Part shown: positions 14,702 to 22,682 of the stretch, piece after piece
Numbering within the stretch: position 1 is the stretch's first letter
Layout: each line of letters opens with the position of its first letter
From: DASQWP01 sp050697555
GTDB taxonomy: Bacteria > Actinomycetota > Thermoleophilia > Gaiellales > Gaiellaceae
Assembly: GCA_050697555.1 (NCBI GenBank)
Contig: JBOHAD010000032.1
Location: forward strand, 1 to 25,440
DNA length: 25,440 nucleotides
Direction of reading: 5' to 3'
Program-made: the position numbers and the translations under genes
The notes under the pieces: generated by a model
Database searches by the model: none
The model's input: only the letters and a program-made list of their open reading frames with translations
Told to the model about the DNA's origin: nothing

Positions 14702-14941
14702 CCGGTCGAGCGCGGCGAGTCGCTCGGCGAGAGCTACCCTCTGGCCAGACGGGTCAACGCCGACGGCTCCGTCGTCTTCGATCCGATGGCGCCCACCTGA
14801 GAAATCTGCCTCGGCGTCACGCGTGACGTGATGAACATGAAGAAGCAAGGCCTCACTCCGCACGAGATACGAGAAAGGCTTGACGCGAAGTACGCGGGGC
14901 AGATCGAGCTTGCGACACCGACGCCATACCCGCCGGCGTAG
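14702..14941 (+). CDS. PCYCGC-family protein, C-terminal half, with in-frame TGA at a conserved cysteine
   Basis: In one frame, RRVNADGSVVFDPMAPT precedes TGA (14798-14800) and EICLGVTRDVMNMKKQGLTP, then HEIRERLDAKYAG and ATPTPYPPA, follow it up to TAG 14939-14941. This is the C-terminal half of the PCYCGC motif family (Bacillus lipoproteins of this type have DGSVVW, then CGVC, a KEIR helix and a PTPTP tail). The TGA replaces the first Cys of the CxxC, giving UxxC if read as selenocysteine. The N-terminal PCYCGC half is not found in frame; a GCAKCG stretch in another frame near 14690 may be a trace. The start given is only the edge of the clear similarity. Either a selenoprotein with a damaged 5' part, or a pseudogene with a TGC-to-TGA change. 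Confidence 0.5.
14814..14829 (+). promoter_or_regulatory. Candidate SECIS hairpin after the second in-frame TGA
   Basis: CGTCA (14815-14819) pairs with TGACG (14824-14828), extended by a G-T wobble, with loop CGCG. The loop starts 19 bases after the TGA. A G is the second loop base, which the bacterial SECIS model allows. The stem is short and lies in a palindrome, so the evidence is weaker than for the hairpin at 3980. Confidence 0.35.
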
Positions 14942-15736
14942 CCTTCCCGTGATGACGCCGGAGCGACAGGCCCTGGCCGGTCCTCCCATGACTCCTCAGC
15001 TCCTCGAGGAAGCGGAGAAAGAAGTAACTGATGAGTAAGAGAAAGACGACGAATTGCTCCACCGCCATCGTGGCGCCGGCGATCTGCTGGTCGGCGAGCG
15101 GGGAGAGGCCGTAGAGGCGGGGGACCTCCCGGTAGAAGTCGTAGGTCGCTCGGGGGAGGAGCGCGAGCAGGAGGCCGAGCGGCATGATCGCGAGGAAGGC
15201 CGCGAACAGGTAGAAGGCGCGGCCGCCGCTCGGCAGCTCCCGGGGCCGATCCTGGAAGACGGGCTACCAGAACAGGAGCCGGTGCAATAGAAGCTGGCGT
15301 GCTCGAGGGCGAGAAGCATCGTCGGCTGCCGGAGGGCCGCGTCGTAGAGCGGCGGCAGGTGCCAGGCGTAGTAAGCGGTGAGCCAAAGCGGAAGGGCGAC
15401 GAGCGGGTTCGTGAACAGGGGGAGGAGGCGGAAGCGTCCCAGGCGGGACGCTGTGGCGCGGGGGAGGGCGGCGACGGTCAGCGCCGGGGCCCACTCGGCA
15501 AGCACGATGTTGAGGAGCATGTGCGCACTTGGGAGGTACTCGACCGAGAGGTGCCGCAGCGGCGTGACGAGGACGGCGAGGACGAGCAGCTGGGCGAGGG
15601 CGAATGTCGCGATCCTGCTCTTCGAGACGCGCTCAAAGCGGAGGCTGAGCAGGTAGGCGGTGGACGCCAGGACTACGAGCCCCATCTCCGGGGTGAGGAG
15701 CGTCCACGCGTAGGGGGAGGAGCCGACCTGGATCAT
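14853..15736 (-). pseudogene. ctaG: CtaG-type cytochrome c oxidase assembly factor, broken by a frameshift and an amber codon
   Basis: A membrane protein of the caa3-type CtaG family that helps insert copper into cytochrome c oxidase. SSPYAWTLLTPEMGLVVLAS, then VEYLPSAHMLLNIVLAEWAP and LTAYYAWHLPPLYDAAL are family blocks in the first frame. After HASFYCTG the frame shifts by one base near 15278. The second frame reads LLFW, then TAG (15266-15264) where Trp is expected, then PVFQDRPREL, MPLGLLLALLPRATYDFYRE and QQIAGATMAVEQF. Two different lesions argue for a real pseudogene more than for one sequencing slip, but both are in one 20-base stretch. The 3' end past about 14990 runs antisense through the PCYCGC gene and is probably not original. 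Confidence 0.75.
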
Positions 15737-15944
15737 GGGCGGCGTAACCGGCGCGGGCGGGCGAGAGCGGAAGGGACGGGGTGGGTCGCGCTCACGAGCC
15801 GGGATGATGGCAGCGGCGCGTCCGCCGGCTGCCGGCTTGTGTGCTCCCGACGTCAGCTACGGTCGGCGGGACGCGTGTGGAGGGCAGCCTTGGCGCGCGC
15901 GAGCAGCGCCGGACTGGGGTCTGGTGGTGGGCTGGCGCTCGCGA

Positions 15945-16937
15945 TCATGCGATCACGCGGTCGAGGGCGACGGCGGCGAACAGCAGCGCGAGGTAGAGAA
16001 TCGAGTAGTGGAAGAGCGCTGATGCATGGCGAGCCGCCGTCTGCTCGTGCAGGCGCAGGGCGAGCGCGACGTAGGGGAGTCCGAGGGCGAGCGCGGCGAC
16101 GAGGTAGACGAGCCCGAAGGACCCAGTCGCGTACGGCACGATGGTCAGGGCGAGCAGCGCGAGCGAGTAGAGGAGGATCTGCTTCGTGGTCTCGCGGTCG
16201 CCGCGGACGACCGGCAGCATCGGAATCTGGGCCGCCTGGTAGTCGCGCTTGATCAGAAGCGCGAGCGCCCAGAAGTGCGGAGGCGTCCAGAAGAAGACGA
16301 TCAGGAACAAGAAGATCGCCGGCAGCGAGATGGTTCCCGTCGCCGCGGCCCAGCCGACGAGCGGCGGGACGGCGCCCGCCGCCCCTCCGATGACGATGTT
16401 TTGCGGCGTCGAGCGCTTCAACCAGCGCGTGTAGACGAGGACGTAGAAGAGGTTGCCGGCGAGCGCCAGCGTCGCCGCCAGCGCGTTGACGGTGCTGGCA
16501 AGGAGCATGAAGGAGAGGGCAGAGAGGGCGAGACCGAAGCGGAGAGCGTGCGCCGCCGGCAGCCGCCCCGCGGCGACGGGGCGGTGCCGGGTGCGGGATC
16601 CCATCAGCCGGTCGATGTCCGCGTCGAGGACGTGGTTGAGCGAGCTCGCGCCGCCGCAGGCGAGCGCCAGCCCAACCATGCTGCTGACAGCCAGCTGCCA
16701 CGAGGGCACGCCGCGGGCGCCGGCCACCAGCGCGCAGAAGCCGGTCAGAAGCAGCAGCGCCATCACACGCGGCTTCGTCAGCGTCAGGTAGTCGCGCAGC
16801 GAAGCGATCCGGGCGGGGGCGGCGCCGGCGTCCGCGGCGGCGGAACCCGTCGCTGGGTGGATGGCAGGGTGGTGTTCGGTGGGGCTGATCGCCCCGCGCA
16901 GGGGCTGCCAGCCGAAGAGTCCTCGACCCGATCTCAC
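15945..16937 (-). CDS. ctaB: Protoheme IX farnesyltransferase (heme O synthase)
   Basis: A UbiA-superfamily membrane enzyme that farnesylates heme B to heme O for terminal oxidases. LRDYLTLTKPRVMALLLLTG, SSLNHVLDADIDRLMGSRTR (the NxxxDxxxD prenyl-diphosphate site), RPVAAGRL, PQNIVIGGAAGAVPPLVGWA and FFWTPPHFWALALL are all family signatures. Seven or more hydrophobic helices follow. GTG 16937 is chosen because it overlaps the stop of the preceding gene (GTGA); earlier GTG starts would only add residues overlapping that gene. The N-terminal 40 residues are variable and His/Pro-rich. Its minus-strand order before ctaG fits a cytochrome oxidase assembly cluster. Confidence 0.9.
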   Translation of the reverse strand: MRSGRGLFGWQPLRGAISPTEHHPAIHPATGSAAADAGAAPARIASLRDYLTLTKPRVMALLLLTGFCALVAGARGVPSWQLAVSSMVGLALACGGASSLNHVLDADIDRLMGSRTRHRPVAAGRLPAAHALRFGLALSALSFMLLASTVNALAATLALAGNLFYVLVYTRWLKRSTPQNIVIGGAAGAVPPLVGWAAATGTISLPAIFLFLIVFFWTPPHFWALALLIKRDYQAAQIPMLPVVRGDRETTKQILLYSLALLALTIVPYATGSFGLVYLVAALALGLPYVALALRLHEQTAARHASALFHYSILYLALLFAAVALDRVIA

Positions 16938-17245
16938 GATGCCTTGGCCGGGACAGGGTCCCACCCGAGCCGGGCGATCCAGAGGTGCTCGAGGTGGTCA
17001 GGCATGCCCATGCCGACCGCCTGGAGGTGAGGACCCAGCCGCTCGAAGGCCTTGTGGTCCTCGTCGGTTTCCCAGCCGGAGACGACGACCATGCCCTCCT
17101 CAGCCTTGCAGATCGCAAAGAAGGCCGGCGGGTTGTAGCCGTCGTCTTGGGCCTCGATCCACGACTTCCGCGCCTGCTCGAAGCGCCCGAGGAGAGCGTC
17201 CGGGTCGCCCTTGAACCTGAGGATCACTGCGATTGGATCCGACAC
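16934..17245 (-). CDS. Small A/B-barrel-like hypothetical protein
   Basis: A 103-residue protein starting with GTG 17245, with GGAGG seven bases upstream. Its pattern (IAVILRFKGDPDALLGRFEQ, then a helix, FFAICKAEEGMVVVSGWETD and a second helix EDHKAFERLGPHLQAVGM) resembles dimeric alpha-beta barrels of the antibiotic-monooxygenase/stress-response type. No catalytic residues can be named. The stop overlaps the ctaB start, so it is co-translated with heme O synthase; a heme-related role is only a guess. Confidence 0.65.
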   Translation of the reverse strand: MSDPIAVILRFKGDPDALLGRFEQARKSWIEAQDDGYNPPAFFAICKAEEGMVVVSGWETDEDHKAFERLGPHLQAVGMGMPDHLEHLWIARLGWDPVPAKAS

Positions 17246-17274
17246 TGCGCGCCTCCTGTCTTCTCAGTCGTTCA

Positions 17275-17752
17275 CTAGCTCCGTAAGCGGTTCCCACCCG
17301 AGATCGCCATCTGGCTCAAGGTCAGCGCGCGTCCCACCTCCGAGACGCCGTCCAGGCGCCCGATCCGGTCGGCCTCCTTTTCGGGAACGAGAGGTCGCTG
17401 CTGACGAGCTCCGGGCGGTGAGCTCGTACCCGGGGTCGCCGTACTTGCTGAAGTCGAGGCTGAAGCTGCTGTTCTCCCTGTGAAGCTGGCGCTGCTCGGA
17501 CTCGGAGAGGTTCGCCGTCGGGCCCGCCGAGAAGCCCTGGTTCTCCCTCGACCACGATCGGACGCGTCACCGACATGTCGGTGCCGACCCCGGTGAGCGG
17601 CTCGAGCACCTCCGGCTGGGCGTCGTCGACCCATTGGAAAGCGCGACCACCGTCGCGACCATGCCGACCCCGACCGCGAGCTCGAGCGAGGTGAGGATGG
17701 TGCGGCCGCAGCGGCGGCGAAGCTCGGCGGCCATGTAGCGGAGGTAGAACAC
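17275..17752 (-). pseudogene. Truncated FtsX/MacB-type ABC permease
   Basis: ATG 17752 opens MFYLRYMAAELRRRCGRTIL, then TSLELAVGVGMVATVVALSN, the first membrane helix of MacB/LolC-like permeases. In other frames come EVLEPLTGVGTDMSV, FSLDFSKYGDPGYE and LSFPEKEADRIGRLDGVSEV, parts of the periplasmic domain. At least two frameshifts occur, and the gene stops at 17275 without the three C-terminal helices, so about 60% of a normal permease is missing. It follows the ABC-2 permease in the same direction and was probably part of the same export cassette. Confidence 0.7.
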
Positions 17753-17776
17753 GTGCGCTTCCTCTCCTCGGTCGGG

Positions 17777-18514
17777 TCAGACGACGTCGCGGCGAGAGGT
17801 TGCGAGCGAGCCGGCCACCGCCGCAGCGGCCGCGTAGAGGCCGAGCAGGAGCGCACCGAGGGCGGGGGCGAGCAGCCTGTCGGGGTCGAGTCCGGTGATC
17901 GCGGCTGCCGCTGCACCCGGTGCAAACCGGCCGGCGCCCGGCACGAAGTCGATAAGCACGTTCTCGATGAAGAAGAGCCAGAGGAAGATGGCGACGAGGG
18001 TGGCGACCTGGTTGCGCAGAAGCGCGCCGATCCCCAGGCCGATCACCGCCCACAGCGCCGCGGCGGCGACCGCGCCGACGGGCACGAGCGTGTAGTCGCC
18101 GCCGTCGAGCGTGATCGGGATCCCGCGCGCGGCGAGCGCGGCGCTGCCGGCGCCGAGGGCCGCGCCGACGGCGACGAGCCCGAACACGATCCCGACCAAG
18201 CCGCTGGCCACGATCTTCGCCGCGACGACACGGCCGCGGCGCGGCGTGATCAGGAAGGTGGGCCGGATCGTGCCGTGGCGGATCTCGCCGGTGATCGACA
18301 TCGCGCCGACGAGCCCGGCGAAGAGCGCGCCAAGGAGCGACCCGAACCGGAACACCTGCACCTGGTCCGAGGCGCTTTCGAGCTGGCCGGCGGGAGGGGT
18401 GAGGGCGTGCAGCAGGACGGCCAGGAGAACGAGGGCGAGCATGGCGAGAAAGAGCCCGAGGTTGGTGAACGTCGAGCGCTGCTTGAGCAGCTCGGAGCGA
18501 AGCTGGGCGGTCAC
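17777..18514 (-). CDS. ABC-2 type transporter permease
   Basis: A 245-residue integral membrane protein. QLRSELLKQRSTFTNLGLFL is the usual cytoplasmic start and first helix; GALFAGLVGAMSITGEIRHG carries the conserved EIRHGT after the second helix, followed by TFLITPRRGRVVAAKI. Several more hydrophobic segments follow. This layout is typical of ABC-2 exporters in antibiotic or lipid export and immunity. GTG 18514 overlaps the stop of the ATPase gene (GTGA), so the two are translationally coupled and should form one transporter. The substrate is unknown. Confidence 0.88.
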   Translation of the reverse strand: MTAQLRSELLKQRSTFTNLGLFLAMLALVLLAVLLHALTPPAGQLESASDQVQVFRFGSLLGALFAGLVGAMSITGEIRHGTIRPTFLITPRRGRVVAAKIVASGLVGIVFGLVAVGAALGAGSAALAARGIPITLDGGDYTLVPVGAVAAAALWAVIGLGIGALLRNQVATLVAIFLWLFFIENVLIDFVPGAGRFAPGAAAAAITGLDPDRLLAPALGALLLGLYAAAAAVAGSLATSRRDVV

Positions 18515-19281
18515 GACGCGCCCCCTGCGGTCAGCTCAAGGTAGGTGTCTTCGAGGGTTTGGCCGCGACCGGCGAGCTCGTCGAGCCGCGCGCTCGCGAC
18601 GAGGCGGCCCCGATCGATGATCACGACCTGGTCGACCGTCTGCGCGACCTCGGCGAGGACGTGGCTCGCGACGAGCACGGTGCGGCCCTGCTCGGCGAAG
18701 CGGCGCAGGAAGGTGCGCAGCCAGTGCACGCCCGCGGGGTCGAGCCCGCTCGCGGGTTCGTCCAGGACGAGGAGCTCGGGGTCGCCGAGCAGCGCCGTCG
18801 CCAGGCCGAGTCGCTGGCGCATGCCGAGCGAGTACGTCTTCACGCGCCGGCCGGCCGCGGCGTCGAGCTCCACCAGCTCGAGCACCTCCGCGACGCGACC
18901 TCGGGGGATCTCGGCGGCGAGCGCGAGCGCGCGCAGGTGGTCGCGCCCCGAGCGGCCGGGGTGGAAGTCGTTCGACTCGAGCACCGCGCCGACCCGTCGT
19001 GCCGGCTGGTCGAGCTCCCGGTAGCGGCGCCCGAAGACGAGCGCCTCCCCGGACGTCGGCTCGGCGAGCCCGAGCAGCAGCCGCAGGGTGGTCGTCTTGC
19101 CGGCGCCGTTCGGGCCCAGGAAGCCGGTTACGGTGCCTGCGTCGAGGGAGAAGCTGAGCTCGTCGACGGCGACGAGCTCGCCGAAGCGCTTGGTCAGCGA
19201 GCGGACGTCGATGACCGGCGCAGGCAGGGGCCGGGTACCGCCGTCCCCTCTCCGTCCTGCGTCGGTCCTGGCGGCGCTCAC
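18511..19281 (-). CDS. ABC transporter ATP-binding protein
   Basis: A 256-residue nucleotide-binding protein with Walker A GPNGAGKTT (56-64), signature YSLGMRQRLGL, Walker B LLVLDEPASGLD and the H-loop VASHVLAEV. It is of the CcmA/drug-export type that pairs with ABC-2 permeases. The first 20 residues are polar and variable. GTG 19281 overlaps the stop of the small membrane protein gene, and its own stop overlaps the permease start. The four minus-strand genes therefore form one operon. The divergent kinase-regulator pair at 19654 may control it, as often seen for DesK-type systems beside ABC exporters. Confidence 0.92.
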   Translation of the reverse strand: MSAARTDAGRRGDGGTRPLPAPVIDVRSLTKRFGELVAVDELSFSLDAGTVTGFLGPNGAGKTTTLRLLLGLAEPTSGEALVFGRRYRELDQPARRVGAVLESNDFHPGRSGRDHLRALALAAEIPRGRVAEVLELVELDAAAGRRVKTYSLGMRQRLGLATALLGDPELLVLDEPASGLDPAGVHWLRTFLRRFAEQGRTVLVASHVLAEVAQTVDQVVIIDRGRLVASARLDELAGRGQTLEDTYLELTAGGAS

Positions 19282-19469
19282 GCCTCGGGCCCCCGGTCGC
19301 TCCCCGGATCGCGGTCGGAGCCCTTGCGCTTACGGCCCCTGTAGAGCACGTAGGCCAGCCCTCCGACGAGGACGATCGCCAGGAGGACCACCGGTATCAC
19401 GCCCCCGTGCTGCTCCTGGGCGATCAGCAGCCCCGGATCCACGCTGGCAATCACGAGCCCGTGGCTCAT
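19278..19469 (-). CDS. Small single-pass membrane protein
   Basis: About 63 residues from ATG 19469, which has GGAG six bases upstream. One membrane segment (GVIPVVLLAIVLVGGLAYVL) is followed by a strongly charged tail (YRGRKRKGSDRDPGSDRGPE), so the C-terminus should lie in the cytoplasm. No family is recognised. Its stop overlaps the ATPase start, so it may be an accessory subunit or a regulator of the exporter. Confidence 0.6.
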   Translation of the reverse strand: MSHGLVIASVDPGLLIAQEQHGGVIPVVLLAIVLVGGLAYVLYRGRKRKGSDRDPGSDRGPEA

Positions 19470-19653
19470 ACGCAGCTCCAAGCGGAGGGCAGGCGTTCAG
19501 CAGTCATGGCCGCCACGCTACGGCGGCGGCAGGCTGACCGCATCGCCCGCTGAGTGGATCTTTGCCGTCCACGATCTGTGGAGGAGGATCATCGGCGCGG
19601 GGGACTCGCGGCCGTATCGGCGACGCTAGTCTTGGCGTGCTGTGTGGGCGGCA

Positions 19654-20835
19654 ATGACGCACCGGCTCTTTGCTGCCCGGCCGAGATCGGGTGCGCTCGG
19701 TGGTGTGGCGATCGCGGCCGCGGCGCTCGTCGGCTCCCTGGCACAGCTGTCTCACGGCGGCATCGGCGGCTCGCCGCCTGAATCGGGGGAGCTCGACTGG
19801 ACCGCCGGGCTGCTCGCAGCGTGCTCGACCCTGCCGCTCGTCGCCTGGCGCCATACCCCGGGCGCCGTGTTTGCGTTGACCGCGTCGGCGAGCGTGCTGC
19901 TGGGCGGCCTCGGCTATCCGATCGCGCTGCCGCTCGGGCCCACCGCCGCGCTGTACCTGTTCGCGGCGAGTCGCGACGAGGAGCATCCCTGGAGGCGACG
20001 GAGCACCGGCATCGTCGTCGCGCTGTTCACCGCATTCCTCGTCGCTACCGCCCTCGGCGACGGCGGCTTCCCCGGGAGTGAGTTCGTCCACACCGGCCTC
20101 GCCTGGGCCGTCGCCTGGTTCGCTGGCGAGCGAACCCGCCTCCGGCGCGAGCACCTGGCCGAGCTCAGGGAGCGCGCCCTGCGCGCCGAGCGCGAGGGAG
20201 AGCGCGAGCGCCGCCTCGCCGCCGTCGAGGAGCGCGCCCGGATCGCCCGCGACCTCCACGACTCCGCCGCCCACGCCATCAACGTGATCGCCGTCCGGGC
20301 CGGCACCGCCCGGCTGCGCCAGGATCCCGAGCGCTCCCAGGCGGCGCTGGAAGCGATCGAGGAGTTGGCGCGCAAGACGGTCGACGAGATCGACCACATC
20401 GTCGGCGCACTTCGCGAGCGCGGCTCCGCGAACGGAGCCGTGGATGCACCACCCGGGCTCGCGTCGCTGGACACACTCGTCGCACGCCACGCCGCCGCGG
20501 GGCTAGACGTAAGCGTCGCGAGTGAGGGGGAGCCCCGGCAGCTTGAAAGCGCCGTCGACCAGGCTGCGTACCGAATCCTGCAGGAGGCCCTCACCAATGC
20601 CGCCCGTCACGGCACGGGTGTTGCTCGGGTTGAGCTGGCGTTCGGCAATGCGGCGCTCGAGCTGACAATCAGCAACGCCGCGCTCGGCGACAGCGCCCCG
20701 AGGTCAAACGGCGGGCACGGGCTGATCGGCATGCGCGAGCGCGCGACCATGCTTGGCGGCAGCCTCGACGCAGAGCGCGCCAACGGGGTGTTTCGCGTCC
20801 GCGCCCACCTTCCCTACGGAGGTCAAGGCTCGTGA
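19654..20835 (+). CDS. DesK/NarL-type sensor histidine kinase
   Basis: About 393 residues. An N-terminal sensor region with several hydrophobic helices (LGGVAIAAAALVGSLAQL to VHTGLAWAVAWFAGE) leads into a coiled coil rich in Arg/Glu. HisKA_3 dimerisation motif ERARIARDLHDSAAHAINVI has the phospho-accepting His202. The ATPase domain shows QEALTNAARHG and GGHGLIGMRERA. ATG 19654 is preferred to GTG 19642. Its stop overlaps the start of the response regulator (GTGA), a typical two-component pair. The signal is unknown; the divergent ABC exporter is the likely target. Confidence 0.9.
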   Translation: MTHRLFAARPRSGALGGVAIAAAALVGSLAQLSHGGIGGSPPESGELDWTAGLLAACSTLPLVAWRHTPGAVFALTASASVLLGGLGYPIALPLGPTAALYLFAASRDEEHPWRRRSTGIVVALFTAFLVATALGDGGFPGSEFVHTGLAWAVAWFAGERTRLRREHLAELRERALRAEREGERERRLAAVEERARIARDLHDSAAHAINVIAVRAGTARLRQDPERSQAALEAIEELARKTVDEIDHIVGALRERGSANGAVDAPPGLASLDTLVARHAAAGLDVSVASEGEPRQLESAVDQAAYRILQEALTNAARHGTGVARVELAFGNAALELTISNAALGDSAPRSNGGHGLIGMRERATMLGGSLDAERANGVFRVRAHLPYGGQGS

Positions 20836-21512
20836 CGCGGGTGCTGATCGCCGACGACGATGATCTCATGCGCGCCGGTCTCATCGAGCTCCTCTCGGGC
20901 GAGCCCGAAATCGAGATCGTCGGCGAGGCGTCGACGGGACGTGAGGCCGTCGAGCGAGCCCGCCGGCTCGCCCCCGATGTGGTGCTCATGGACGTCCGCA
21001 TGCCCGACCTGGACGGGATCGGGGCGACCCGCGAGCTGACGCGTGCCGCCCCACGCGCACGGGTCCTGATCCTCACGACCTTCGAGCAGGACGACTACGT
21101 CTTCGGAGCACTGCGCGCCGGCGCCTCGGGCTTCCTGCTCAAGCGCACCCGACCCGAAGAGCTGATCGCGGCCGTGCACACCATCGGCGCCGGCGACTCC
21201 CTGCTCTCCCCATCCATCACCCGGCGTGTGGTCGACCGCATGGCCCAGCAGCCGATGCCCGAGCTCGCCGCTCACGCCAAGCTCGACGAGCTCACCCCAC
21301 GCGAACGTGAGGTGCTCGAGCTGATCGCCCGCGGGCTCTCGAACCGCGAGATCGCCACAGAGCTATTCGTCGAGGAATCCACGGTCAGGACCCACGTCAA
21401 GCGGATCCAGATGAAGCTCCAGCTCCGCGACCGCGTCCAAATCGTGATCTTCGCCTACGAGACGGGCGTGAACCGACCCGCCCCCGCAGCCGGTCGTCGC
21501 CCCGGTGAGTGA
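20832..21512 (+). CDS. NarL/LuxR-family response regulator
   Basis: A 226-residue regulator. The receiver domain has the acidic pocket (IADDDDLMRAG), the phosphorylation site Asp54 (VVLMDVRMPDLDG), Thr in ILTTFEQDDY and Lys in LLKRTRPEEL. The C-terminal LuxR helix-turn-helix is LTPREREVLELIARGLSNRE to STVRTHVKRIQMKL. It pairs with the kinase directly upstream. It is closely similar to the regulator at the right edge of the window. Confidence 0.93.
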   Translation: MTRVLIADDDDLMRAGLIELLSGEPEIEIVGEASTGREAVERARRLAPDVVLMDVRMPDLDGIGATRELTRAAPRARVLILTTFEQDDYVFGALRAGASGFLLKRTRPEELIAAVHTIGAGDSLLSPSITRRVVDRMAQQPMPELAAHAKLDELTPREREVLELIARGLSNREIATELFVEESTVRTHVKRIQMKLQLRDRVQIVIFAYETGVNRPAPAAGRRPGE

Positions 21513-21622
21513 GTCGAGCGAACGGCCTCTGCCACGCACTCCTTCGGATTGAGGTCGGAAGGCGAGACCTGAATAACTGAGCGAGCCTTCAGCTCGAACG
21601 ACATCGCCAACCTCGTCCCCGA

Positions 21623-21682
21623 AAGGGCGGATGCCCACCCGGGCTCCATAAGGGCTCCATCCGCCGAGCGTCATCCGCCCTT
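21623..21682. repeat. 60-bp segment with 11-bp perfect inverted ends
   Basis: AAGGGCGGATG (21623-21633) returns in inverse as CATCCGCCCTT (21672-21682). Between them GGGCTCCAT occurs twice in tandem (21641-21649 and 21653-21661). It lies after the response regulator and just before the DUF3800 stub. It could be a terminator region or a mobile-repeat end near the chimeric junction. Confidence 0.4.
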
Positions 21683-21722
21683 GTCGCGTGGGTCAGGGCG
21701 CTGCGCCCGATGGCACCCTGTC

Positions 21723-21783
21723 GTGGTGCACCTGTACTTCGACGAGAGCGGCGACTTCGCGTTCCCGGCTAACGGCTTCGAGC
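21723..21783 (+). pseudogene. N-terminal stub of a DUF3800-domain protein
   Basis: GTG 21723 opens VVHLYFDESGDFAFPANGFE, the typical start of DUF3800 proteins (YxDESG motif, RNase H-like). After these 20 residues similarity ends, and another frame carries P-type ATPase sequence. The stub is thus fused to foreign DNA at about 21780. Confidence 0.55.
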
Positions 21784-22682
21784 GCCGGCACCGACATCGC
21801 GATCGAGTCGAGCGACATCGTGCTCGTCGGCGAGCGGCTCGCGGCGGTGGCGGAGGCGCGCGAGATCGGCGTTGCCAGCTACCGCAAGACGAAGCAGAAC
21901 CTGGCGATCGCCTTCCTCTTCAACGGCATCGGCGTCCCCGCTGCCATCACCGGATTCGTGCATCCCGTCTGGGCGATGGTGGCGATGATCAGTTCCGTCT
22001 CGACCGTGCTCCTCAACTCGTTCGGCGCGCGCCTGAGGCCGGCGCTCATCTACGCGCTGCCTGGGCTTGCGCGTCGCGGCCTCGGCGCGTTCGCTCCGCT
22101 CGTGCAGGTGGAAAACCTGCGCCTGCTGCGCGACCGGCGGCTCGCGGCGGTGCTCGCGTTGGTCGCGGCGGCGTTCGCGCTCGGGACGATCTGGGTCGTC
22201 GGCCTCGGCCAGCAACAGAACGCGATGGGGGCGCCGGCCCAGCCGCAAGCAGCGAAGGGCTCGCTTCCAGCCGTGACCGGCTTCTACGGAGGCGCGGAGG
22301 TGCGCTTCGCCCACACCGAGGCGTCGAGCGCGAAGGTGGCGAAGCTGCTGACGCGCATGACCGGCTCGCCGGTGCTCGTCGTCCGAAGCTCGCCGACGTC
22401 CCGGGCCCGACGCTCGCAAACGTGTACGTCTTCGCGAACGGCGTCAAGGGCGGCGGGCCGATGGGCTTCCAGCCCGACGTCTTCGACAGCGTCCCGGGCA
22501 CACGCGGCTACACCCCGCTGCGGGCGCTCAACCTCGTGACCTGGAACAGGCGCGCGGCGCCACGCGAGCTGCGGTCGGCCGCCGAGGTTCGGGCGGCGGC
22601 CGCGCGCGGTGAGATCACGGTGAAGCGGCCGGGCGTGGTCGTCAACATGCCATTCCTGCGCTGGCCGGGAGGCGCACGCTAG
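21784..22682 (+). pseudogene. P-type ATPase C-terminus joined to a DUF7482-like domain, one frameshift
   Basis: The frame begins abruptly with AGTDIAIESSDIVLVGERLA, then GVASYRKTKQNLAIAFLFNG and MISSVSTVLLNSFGARLRPA: the hinge end and last membrane helices of a copper-type P1B ATPase, without the rest. It runs on without a stop through a linker, another membrane segment (AAVLALVAAAFALGTIWVVG) and an extracytoplasmic part (VRFAHTEASSAKVAKLLTRM, VYVFANGVKGGGPMGFQPDV, GVVVNMPFLRWPGG), which matches the DUF7482 type. The frame shifts at 22383-22384, where one more C would restore VLVVPKLADV. The stop is at 22680-22682. Either a true ATPase-DUF7482 fusion that lost its 5' part, or a chance fusion. 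Transport is impossible in this form. Confidence 0.65.

Noticed and set aside
15264..15266. TAG in ctaG as pyrrolysine
   Set aside because: The expected residue is a conserved Trp (TGG), and a frameshift lies beside it; mutation or read error is far simpler.
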